From Rhodobacteraceae bacterium UBA6273 (GTDB lineage Bacteria > Pseudomonadota > Alphaproteobacteria > Rhodobacterales > Rhodobacteraceae): a stretch of 5,039 nucleotides of DNA. A program made the position numbers and the translations under genes. Location: the NCBI GenBank assembly GCA_002440625.1, contig DJUV01000044.1, positions 1 through 5,039 on the forward strand, written 5' to 3'. Position 1 is the first letter of the stretch. Each line of letters begins with the position of its first letter. Shown here piece by piece: positions 1-4,109 of the stretch. The notes under the pieces were generated by a model. The model made no database searches. It saw only the letters and a program-made list of their open reading frames with translations, and was not told the origin of the DNA.

Positions 1-34
1 GGGACAGGGTGACTTTCTGGGCTGTTTTCGCCAT
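1..34 (-). CDS. Partial 5' end of a gene, possibly a ParB-like nuclease-domain plasmid protein
   Basis: A minus-strand ATG at 34 opens a frame that runs off the left edge, giving MAKTAQKVTLS. A good ribosome binding site, GGAG, sits 8 bases upstream of the ATG (within GTGGAGAAAATCTG). This makes a real start likely, although the fragment is too short for normal gene calling. From memory, large ParB/RepB/Spo0J-type proteins (roughly 600-700 residues) on rhizobial and rhodobacterial plasmids begin in much the same way, often MAK-A-QK-TLSPSRDIPF. They carry an N-terminal ParB-like nuclease domain and often lie near conjugation or antirestriction genes. With only 11 residues this family call is an inference. 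The gene follows repC in the same direction, with about 150 bases between that contain the two parS-like palindromes. It may therefore have its own promoter or be read through from repC. Confidence 0.5.
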   Translation of the reverse strand, partial: MAKTAQKVTLS

Positions 35-57
35 CAGATTTTCTCCACGACGGGCGC

Positions 58-74
58 CGGGAGCCACTCTCCCG
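58..74. repeat. Small inverted repeat upstream of the left-edge gene
   Basis: CGGGAG (58-63) pairs with CTCCCG (69-74) across a 5-base loop, giving a perfect 6-bp stem. It lies 24 bases upstream of the ATG at 34 and 112 bases beyond the repC stop. No T-rich tract follows on the minus strand, so it does not look like an intrinsic terminator for repC. It could be an operator or a leader hairpin for the gene starting at 34, but it is short enough to occur by chance. Confidence 0.3.
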
Positions 75-131
75 ATCTCACTCACCGTCACCCCTCAAAC
101 CCCCAACCTTTCCCTCTTCGAAGTGGGCTCC

Positions 132-151
132 ATGTTTACCGGGGTATACAT
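132..151. promoter_or_regulatory. parS: Candidate parS (RepB centromere site), copy 1
   Basis: This 20-bp near-palindrome, ATGTTTACCGGGGTATACAT, matches a second copy at 168-187 at 19 of 20 positions. It differs only at base 141 (G instead of C), which breaks one pair at the centre. The arms are ATGT-TACC and GGTA-ACAT. Partition sites of repABC plasmids are palindromes of about 16-20 bp that are bound by RepB. In different plasmids they lie upstream of repA, between repA and repB, or after repC. A repeated palindrome immediately after repC fits that pattern well. Binding by this RepB is inferred. Confidence 0.72.
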
Positions 152-167
152 GGATCAAGAGGGGGCT

Positions 168-187
168 ATGTTTACCCGGGTATACAT
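168..187. promoter_or_regulatory. parS: Candidate parS (RepB centromere site), copy 2
   Basis: ATGTTTACCCGGGTATACAT is a palindrome except for one symmetric mismatch (T173 against T182-A184 in the opposing arm), with a SmaI-like CCCGGG core. It lies 36 bp, centre to centre, from copy 1. Its last base, T187, is also the last base of the repC stop codon on the minus strand, so the site directly abuts the repC reading frame. Conservation of arms and core between the two copies, in noncoding DNA, argues for a protein-binding site. RepB is the obvious candidate. A partition locus here would also act as an incompatibility determinant. Confidence 0.75.
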
Positions 188-1347
188 CAAGCAATGGTCA
201 TACGCCGCGCTGACGCAGCGCTGCAGTTTGTGAGGGAGCGGAACATACGGACGAAGTCGATGCCTTCACTGGCCGCCCGATTGGCCAGTGCTTGTAGATA
301 GGCCCTCGGCTGCCGAATTCTGTCGAACGCCTCAATAATACCAAGAATGGCTAGTGCCGAGCCAAGCGCGCCCATCGCTTTTCGTGCAGCCTCTACGTCG
401 GTTTTCGCTAGTCCAACCGCCGGAGCAAGGGTGTCGGACAATCGAACGACATCGCCCCAATCCTTTGCAGTTACAGCAGCGAACGATACTGCATTCTTGG
501 CCAGGGCCATGCACTCAGACACCGTGATATCGTTGGTTGGTCCGACATCAGTGCTTTCTGGATCGCTGGATCGATTGGCTGTGCTTACTTTCTCAGGCGC
601 AGCTTCAGATTCATAGTTTTCTTTCTTTGACTTCTGAATGTGCCGGTCATTTTGACTGTCGCTGACGGTCAGTGCATCTGCAACGGACGATGTCTCAGCG
701 CTTGTCTGGGGAAGGTTTTCCTGCAGTTCCTGAATGAGACCGGCCAGTTGTTCTGAAGACAATGAACGACGCAGTGAGCGGCACGCAAGGTCGTGAAGTG
801 CGGGCTGAATGGTCGCAGCCCCGTGGTAAAGAATGTCCCTGATCATTGACCGGAGCGCTTTGCACCGAATTTCTTCTCGGGAGCATTCTTCTGCAAGTGC
901 GATGAGGTGATCGCGGATACCGAATAGCGGCGCGAGGTCGATGCCGTAGGTTAGTTTGGCTTCGGCGCACTCATCTTGTACCCGATATCGCTTTCCGTTC
1001 GGGCTCGACTTTCGAGCCAGCAATCCGTTTGCCTTCAGATTGGTGAGGCGGCGCCTTAGTGTGCGTTCGTCGATCCCGTCACAGCGCTCGATCAACGCCC
1101 TGTTGGAGGCAAAGACAACAAGTGAGTTTGGGTCGGCCGACTGGGGCACGAACGACAGAAGACCTCGCAGAACCGCAATGTCGCGGTCTCTCAGACCAAG
1201 AGGTTTGCGGCAACGGCGTACCAAATCCAGAAGCGACCAGCGCGCGTCTTCCGTCTTTACCGGCGTCACAGTGCTGCGGTCGTTCAGATATGAAGAATTG
1301 GTACGCCGAACGTGCCGCTGCACGGGCGAAGACATGACATGTTCCAT
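187..1347 (-). CDS. repC: RepC plasmid replication initiator
   Basis: RepC is the initiator of repABC plasmids. It binds an origin inside its own coding sequence and is limiting for copy number. The 386-residue frame (382 from the second ATG) is near the usual 400 or so. The N-terminal part (about 35-150) carries the conserved initiator block: DRDIAVLRGLLSF (55-67), LVVFASNRAL (76-85), a winged-helix-like DERTLRRRLTNL (93-104) and SPNGKRYRV (115-123). A hydrophilic linker (about 215-275) joins it to the conserved C-terminal block MGALGSALAILGII (325-338) and RQPRAYLQALANRA (345-358). The gene is third in the operon, after a 272-base gap that holds the antisense ctRNA, which should repress it by acting on the leader. 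The start is uncertain. ATG at 1347 has no visible Shine-Dalgarno sequence, whereas in-frame ATG at 1335 has a weak GGA 7-9 bases upstream. Product identity is firm; only the first four residues are in doubt. Confidence 0.95.
   Translation of the reverse strand: MEHVMSSPVQRHVRRTNSSYLNDRSTVTPVKTEDARWSLLDLVRRCRKPLGLRDRDIAVLRGLLSFVPQSADPNSLVVFASNRALIERCDGIDERTLRRRLTNLKANGLLARKSSPNGKRYRVQDECAEAKLTYGIDLAPLFGIRDHLIALAEECSREEIRCKALRSMIRDILYHGAATIQPALHDLACRSLRRSLSSEQLAGLIQELQENLPQTSAETSSVADALTVSDSQNDRHIQKSKKENYESEAAPEKVSTANRSSDPESTDVGPTNDITVSECMALAKNAVSFAAVTAKDWGDVVRLSDTLAPAVGLAKTDVEAARKAMGALGSALAILGIIEAFDRIRQPRAYLQALANRAASEGIDFVRMFRSLTNCSAASARRMTIA
601..655. other. oriV: AT-rich stretch inside repC, candidate oriV
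   Basis: In repABC plasmids studied experimentally, the origin lies within the repC coding sequence, in or near an AT-rich stretch of its central part. By hand count 601-640 is 27 of 40 A/T, compared with about 47% A/T in the 60 bases at 541-600 and far less elsewhere in the window. It encodes the lysine- and glutamate-rich linker (around SKKENYESEAA) between the two conserved RepC blocks, a segment under little protein constraint. The location fits the family. No iterons or convincing DnaA boxes were seen within it, so the boundaries are only indicative. Confidence 0.4.
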
Positions 1348-1349
1348 GT
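1337..1349 (-). repeat. Inverted repeat over the repC start codon
   Basis: On the minus strand ACATG-GAA-CATGT forms a perfect 5-bp stem with a 3-base loop. The ATG at 1347 lies in its 5' arm. Three ATGs are packed here: 1347 and 1335 are in the repC frame, and 1340 is out of frame. The hairpin could hide the first start or set the choice between starts. It is short, so a functional role is tentative. Confidence 0.35.
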
Positions 1350-1363
1350 TTAATCGGGCGGAA

Positions 1364-1382
1364 CGCTCGGGTCAGCCGAGTG
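1364..1382 (-). repeat. Stem-loop just upstream of repC
   Basis: CTCGG (1366-1370) pairs with CCGAG (1376-1380), extended by a G-T pair and a C-G pair to 7 bp around a 5-base loop. It ends 16 bases before the ATG at 1347. In repABC leaders a hairpin next to the repC translation start is thought to occlude it when the ctRNA is bound. This hairpin is in the right place for that role, which is inferred from position alone. Confidence 0.45.
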
Positions 1383-1462
1383 AAGACCTTGCAACCATGC
1401 CTGTCAGCGTCCGTTCTTCTCCAGAAAAAGGATAAAAGATATCGGATCACCGCGAAGCGATG

Positions 1463-1491
1463 TTGCGTGCGATTCGGGCCTGCGCTAGTCT
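1463..1491 (+). promoter_or_regulatory. Possible ctRNA promoter
   Basis: TTGCGT (1463-1468) and TAGTCT (1486-1491) are separated by 17 bases and would start transcription near 1498, just ahead of the two stem-loops. Each hexamer matches the sigma-70 consensus at only 3 of 6 positions. The call therefore rests mainly on spacing and on the RNA that must begin between repC and the first stem-loop. Confidence 0.35.
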
Positions 1492-1497
1492 GCTCGT

Positions 1498-1584
1498 GCT
1501 AGAAGATGAGCATTCTCAGGGTTGGCGCCCTGTGTTTTGCGCGGGCCTTCCGGGTGGTTTCCATTCGGGAGGCCTATCCTTTTC
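1498..1584 (+). ncRNA. ctRNA: Counter-transcribed RNA (ctRNA, incA) repressing repC
   Basis: A short RNA on the strand opposite the rep genes, between repB and repC, is a constant part of repABC replicons. It pairs with the repC leader, lowers RepC synthesis and acts as an incompatibility factor. The sequence shows two consecutive stem-loops in the plus orientation. The first is CAGGGT (1517-1522) with GCCCTG (1527-1532), including one wobble pair, with a TGGC loop. The second is a long terminator-type hairpin (1544-1574) followed by a T-rich tract. An unpaired stretch lies between them (about 1533-1543). The 3' end is well supported by the terminator. The 5' end depends on a weak promoter and may be off by 10-30 bases. 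Known ctRNAs are about 50-90 nt, and this would be about 87. Confidence 0.72.
1544..1583 (+). terminator. Intrinsic terminator of the ctRNA
   Basis: A 14-bp hairpin pairs 1544-1557 with 1561-1574 around a TTT loop. The outer part GGCCTTCCG/CGGGAGGCC has one G-T pair, then come two G-T wobbles and TGG/CCA. TATCCTTTT follows at 1575-1583, a moderate T-rich tract on the plus strand only. Direction and position match the ctRNA 3' end. The minus-strand repC transcript has only an A-rich run before the hairpin, so it should read through. Confidence 0.75.
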
Positions 1585-1619
1585 CGACACTGCTCCTCTG
1601 TTGTTCTCGTTGCATTTCC

Positions 1620-1641
1620 TCAGTCCTTCTTCTTGGACTGA
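1620..1641. repeat. Inverted repeat at the 3' end of repB
   Basis: TCAGTCC (1620-1626) pairs with GGACTGA (1635-1641) around an 8-base TTCTTCTT loop. On the minus strand the repB stop codon forms the end of the stem. No T-run follows in either direction, so it is unlikely to be an intrinsic terminator. It may protect the repA-repB message or mark a processing or attenuation point before the repC leader. It overlaps coding sequence for the lysine-rich RepB tail, so chance cannot be excluded. Confidence 0.4.
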
Positions 1642-2612
1642 CTGAGAAATTCTTCATGCAGGCGCGAGAAGACGTCATCCGCGTTTGAATGCAGCCACGC
1701 CACGAAATCCCTGTGTTGCGCCGTTGGCCGGAAGCCCAATGCCCCTTTGGTAAGGGCGACTTCTCCCAGAGCGGACCCATCCTGCGCCATCAGCGTGAAG
1801 GGCGTTGTGCCCTTTTCTTGGCGTTTTTCTTTAGCGGTATCCGCCTTTGGGAGAGCTTTCACCCAGGCCGCAAATCGTTCGTCTGAGCTGGAACCTTCAG
1901 GGAAAGGGGCAGGGTGGACCGAAAAAACGTCGATCTTCTTCTCAAGCACCACAACGGCGAGTTCGTACCAGCGTTTCCATCCGATCGACGGCGCGGCACC
2001 GATGCGTTCCAGCACTTGTCTCGGAAATGCCTCGCGCACCTTGCGCATGTGCGACGTATGGCTGCGGTTCACGTTTAGCGCGTCCTGAACCACGCGCGCA
2101 TCGTAGCCCGCCTCCTCCAGATCGCCTGCAAACAAAGCTTTCTCGATGAAAGACGGGTCCTTGCGAAGGTTGTTTTCCTGGCCTTGCGCTAGGACCGCCT
2201 CTTCGTCGGAAAGGGTGCGGATCAGGGCTTTGACCGGCGTTCCCAAGCCACGGATTGCAGCAAGCCTGCGGCGCCCGTAAACCACCTGATACCGACCGCT
2301 CAGTTTCGGGTGCGGCCGCAACAGGATCGGAACCTGCTGGCCGTGTTTGGAAATGCTTTCGCGCAAGTCGGCTATGTCGTCGTCTAGCGCTCCGATGCGA
2401 TCCTTTAACCCGGTGTCTTCAATCAGTTCGGGATCGATGTCCTGCACTGATCGAGCCCCGACACTGCGCAGATCGTTGCGGATGGCTGCGATCGGCCCAG
2501 CACTTTGAAACACTTCTGGCATCTTGGCGGTCGGGCGGGGCAGGGGTGCCTTGGCATCTTCTTCCGGCCGAGAGGCGGGAGTGATGCCTTCGAACATGTT
2601 CTTCCTGGCCAT
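1620..2612 (-). CDS. repB: RepB, ParB-family centromere-binding partition protein
   Basis: RepB binds parS and, with RepA, segregates the plasmid. It also strengthens RepA repression of the operon. From ATG 2612 it is 330 residues, the usual RepB length. A basic N-terminal arm (1-35, beginning MARKNMFEGI) resembles the RepA-interacting tip of the family. The ParB-type domain follows: DIADLRESISKHGQQVPILL (79-98) and the box YGRRRLAAIRGLGTPVKALI (112-131), with QENNLRKDPSFIEKA (145-159). A helix-turn-helix region lies around 171-192 (RVVQDALNVNRSHTSHMRKV), then the RepB C-terminal domain with a charged KKKD tail. I chose 2612 over an ATG at 2693 because it leaves one base after the repA stop, follows a G-rich GGGGGCG, and restores the family N terminus. 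The longer form would overlap repA by about 80 bases. The tight spacing to repA suggests translational coupling. Confidence 0.95.
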   Translation of the reverse strand: MARKNMFEGITPASRPEEDAKAPLPRPTAKMPEVFQSAGPIAAIRNDLRSVGARSVQDIDPELIEDTGLKDRIGALDDDIADLRESISKHGQQVPILLRPHPKLSGRYQVVYGRRRLAAIRGLGTPVKALIRTLSDEEAVLAQGQENNLRKDPSFIEKALFAGDLEEAGYDARVVQDALNVNRSHTSHMRKVREAFPRQVLERIGAAPSIGWKRWYELAVVVLEKKIDVFSVHPAPFPEGSSSDERFAAWVKALPKADTAKEKRQEKGTTPFTLMAQDGSALGEVALTKGALGFRPTAQHRDFVAWLHSNADDVFSRLHEEFLSQSKKKD

Positions 2613-2613
2613 C

Positions 2614-3789
2614 TCAGCCGCGCCCCCATGCTTTGTGGATGTCTTGTTCCAGCTCCCGCGCGACAGCGTTGATTGATTCCATCGCGCGGTCATAAGTGTT
2701 GCGGTTCATGCTACCGCGACCGACCTCGAACAACGTCTGATGTGTAAGGCCTGCGTCCGAGACGGCTGTGGACTTCAGAAACGTCTCGGTCATCACACGT
2801 TTGCCAAAGTTGGCACGTAGCAGTCCGGCAACCTGCGCTTGCGGCCCGTCCGAAGGTTCGAAGCGAGAGACCAGGTAGCGGAGAAAGTCGTACTCCAACG
2901 TCATTCCTGCGTCCCTGATCGTATCGAGTAAGGATGAGGTCATGGTCAGAAACTGGGCCAAGGATGCCACGTCGATAAAGTTTGGCACCACTGGAATGAT
3001 GATCGAAGACGAGGCCACAAGAGCCGAGAGGGTCAAGAACCCAAGCTGCGGCGGGCAATCGATGAACACCAGATCATAGTTGGCTTCAACCGAGAGGATT
3101 GCTTCGCGAAGCCGCAGGTAAAAGGGTGGTTCGGAGCCACGCCGAAGGGCGTAGGGGGTCTCGGTCTCATACTCCGACAGGATCAGGCCACCGGCGGCTA
3201 TGTCCAGGCCGTGGAAGTAGGTTTTCCGCACCACCTCGCTCATCGGCACAGGGTTCTCATACCGGATGGCATCATAGATCGTGCCTTGATGCGTGAAGTC
3301 GATTTCAGGCCGCAAACCGGTCATCGACGAAAGCGAGGCCTGCGGGTCCATGTCGATCACCAGCACCCGGTAGCCGTGCAAGGCATACCATTGGCTGAGA
3401 TATGCCGCGGTCGTCGTCTTCGCTGACCCGCCCTTGAACGACACGCAAGAGATTATCTGCAGCGGCTCTGATCCGACCCGCCCGCGCAGATAAAGCGAAG
3501 GGTCGCGGGTGGTTCGCGCCAGAGCCAAACGGATCTGCGCAAGGTCGTCGGCTGAGTACAGTTTCCTTCCACGCTCATCGAGCGGGACGTCGGGGATCTT
3601 GTCCTCCGCGTGGAGTTTGCGCAGGTGACCAGGCGCGAGCCCGAGAAATTCCGCCGCTTCTGTCGATGAAAAGCTTCTCAAGTACTTCCGGGCGTCGGGC
3701 GCAAAATTGCGCTCCAAATGCATCCGGATCGACTCATGCAGTGTAGATGCGTCACTCTGGAGCTCTGCAAAAACACGCTCTTCGGTCAT
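2614..3789 (-). CDS. repA: RepA, ParA-family partition ATPase and operon repressor
   Basis: RepA is the deviant Walker-type ATPase that moves plasmid copies apart with RepB bound to parS. It also represses the repABC promoter. The 391-residue protein fits the family (about 390-405). An N-terminal MerR-like helix-turn-helix region (about 41-83, SSTEAAEFLGLAPGHLRKLH then GRKLYSADDL) should bind the operator. The ATPase follows: deviant Walker A FKGGSAKTTTA (118-128), A' motif VIDMDPQASLSS (144-155) and Walker B VFIDCPPQLGFLT (241-253). The C terminus has FLKSTAVSDAGLTHQTLFEV (337-356), typical of plasmid ParA proteins. ATG 3789 is preceded by GGATGAGGG ending 4 bases before the start. A GTG at 3849 extends the frame by 20 residues, but it lacks a ribosome binding site and lies in the presumed leader. 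All key residues are intact. First gene of the operon. Confidence 0.96.
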   Translation of the reverse strand: MTEERVFAELQSDASTLHESIRMHLERNFAPDARKYLRSFSSTEAAEFLGLAPGHLRKLHAEDKIPDVPLDERGRKLYSADDLAQIRLALARTTRDPSLYLRGRVGSEPLQIISCVSFKGGSAKTTTAAYLSQWYALHGYRVLVIDMDPQASLSSMTGLRPEIDFTHQGTIYDAIRYENPVPMSEVVRKTYFHGLDIAAGGLILSEYETETPYALRRGSEPPFYLRLREAILSVEANYDLVFIDCPPQLGFLTLSALVASSSIIIPVVPNFIDVASLAQFLTMTSSLLDTIRDAGMTLEYDFLRYLVSRFEPSDGPQAQVAGLLRANFGKRVMTETFLKSTAVSDAGLTHQTLFEVGRGSMNRNTYDRAMESINAVARELEQDIHKAWGRG

Positions 3790-3858
3790 ACTGCCCTCAT
3801 CCAGATAGTGGTGCGGTTTACCCACACTCACTGTGCTCCTTGGAGCCACGTTTTCTTT

Positions 3859-3897
3859 GTAGCGCAGAAAACCGAAATTCTCGCGATTTTCCGCTAC
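3859..3897. promoter_or_regulatory. Dyad upstream of repA, candidate RepA operator
   Basis: GTAGCG (3859-3864) pairs with CGCTAC (3892-3897) and GAAAA (3867-3871) with TTTTC (3887-3891), giving 11 matched positions with a 2-base offset in one arm and a 15-base centre. It starts 70 bases upstream of the repA ATG, just downstream of the possible -10 region. RepA of this family represses its own promoter by binding an inverted repeat near it. That function is inferred from the location and symmetry. Confidence 0.5.
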
Positions 3898-4020
3898 GAT
3901 AATGAATGCGTCATGTCTGACAGTGGTGCAAGAAAATTCTACAGCTCGTGGCTGATGCTGACGGATGAGCGGGCACGTCGTCAGCCTTACTGACCGTCAT
4001 GACATTGAAAAACATGAACT

Positions 4021-4038
4021 TCTACCAGCTCAGGTAGA
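4021..4038. repeat. Short perfect hairpin in the recombinase-repA gap
   Basis: TCTACC (4021-4026) pairs with GGTAGA (4033-4038) around the loop AGCTCA. AGCTCA is repeated directly at 4038-4043. No T-run follows on either strand. It could be an operator or a weak, factor-assisted terminator for the recombinase gene, whose stop codon lies about 70 bases upstream in the direction of transcription. Confidence 0.3.
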
Positions 4039-4061
4039 GCTCACGCTTGCTACATGTTGTG

Positions 4062-4077
4062 GTGCTGTCGCCAGCAC
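4062..4077 (-). terminator. Possible weak terminator after the recombinase gene
   Basis: GTGCTG (4062-4067) and CAGCAC (4072-4077) form a perfect 6-bp stem with a TCGC loop. It begins 33 bases past the recombinase stop on the minus strand. The downstream minus-strand sequence (CACAACATG) has no T tract, so it does not meet the criteria for an efficient intrinsic terminator. It is the closest structure to one in this gap. Confidence 0.3.
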
Positions 4078-4109
4078 TGCCTTCTAAGGATGAGCGCACT
4101 TTCGAATCG

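Larger units (their letters stand above)
1348..1619 (-). promoter_or_regulatory. incA: repC leader / repB-repC intergenic incompatibility region
   Basis: This 272-base stretch separates the repB stop from the repC start. In repABC operons the equivalent gap (usually 150-250 bases) carries the antisense ctRNA gene on the opposite strand. On the sense strand it forms the repC leader, whose folding is altered by the ctRNA so that repC is translated or transcribed less. Here the half nearest repB (about 1498-1584) is the ctRNA-complementary part. Close to repC there is a 7-bp stem (1364-1370 with 1376-1382, one G-U pair, 5-base loop) that could serve as the repC-proximal S-type hairpin. A sense-strand GGAG occurs at 1419-1422, too far from repC to be its ribosome binding site. 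No protein gene is convincing in the gap. Confidence 0.75.
3790..4109 (-). promoter_or_regulatory. Control region between the recombinase gene and repA
   Basis: About 320 bases with no convincing gene. The region must contain the repABC promoter. Elements seen are a strong dyad at 3859-3897, GTCA-N4-TGAC (3910-3921) and the perfect palindrome GTCATGAC (3996-4003), an imperfect inverted repeat (GGCTGA at 3950-3955 with TCAGCC at 3981-3986, plus inner GACG/CGTC), and two small hairpins nearer the recombinase. A possible minus-strand -35 TTGCAC (3926-3931) has no good -10 at standard spacing. CATTAT at 3899-3904 would need 21 bases. The promoter position is therefore not settled. Confidence 0.5.

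Noticed and set aside
1254..1263. A parS-like half-site (TTTACCGGCG) inside repC
   Set aside because: It lacks the second arm and falls in coding sequence near the RepC N terminus, so it is most simply a chance match.
956..1435. A 159-codon plus-strand open frame opposite the repC N-terminal part
   Set aside because: RepC is unmistakable on the other strand. This product is low-complexity, rich in R and S, and has no recognisable domain.
1079..1450. A 123-codon minus-strand frame overlapping the repC start in another frame
   Set aside because: It begins with GTG without a ribosome binding site, mostly overlaps repC, and its product shows no known features.
2631..2642. A DnaA-box-like TTGTGGAT inside repA
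   Set aside because: It is a partial match only, single, and explained by codons for the RepA C terminus (DIHKAW).
2613..2693. A longer repB start at ATG 2693
   Set aside because: It would overlap repA by about 80 bases and add 27 residues absent from typical RepB proteins. ATG 2612 fits spacing and family better.
3790..3849. A longer repA start at GTG 3849
   Set aside because: No ribosome binding site precedes it, while ATG 3789 has GAGGG in place and gives the usual RepA length.
3718..3993. A 91-codon plus-strand frame over the repA start and upstream region
   Set aside because: It overlaps the repA coding start and the presumed operator, and has no family resemblance or good ribosome binding site.
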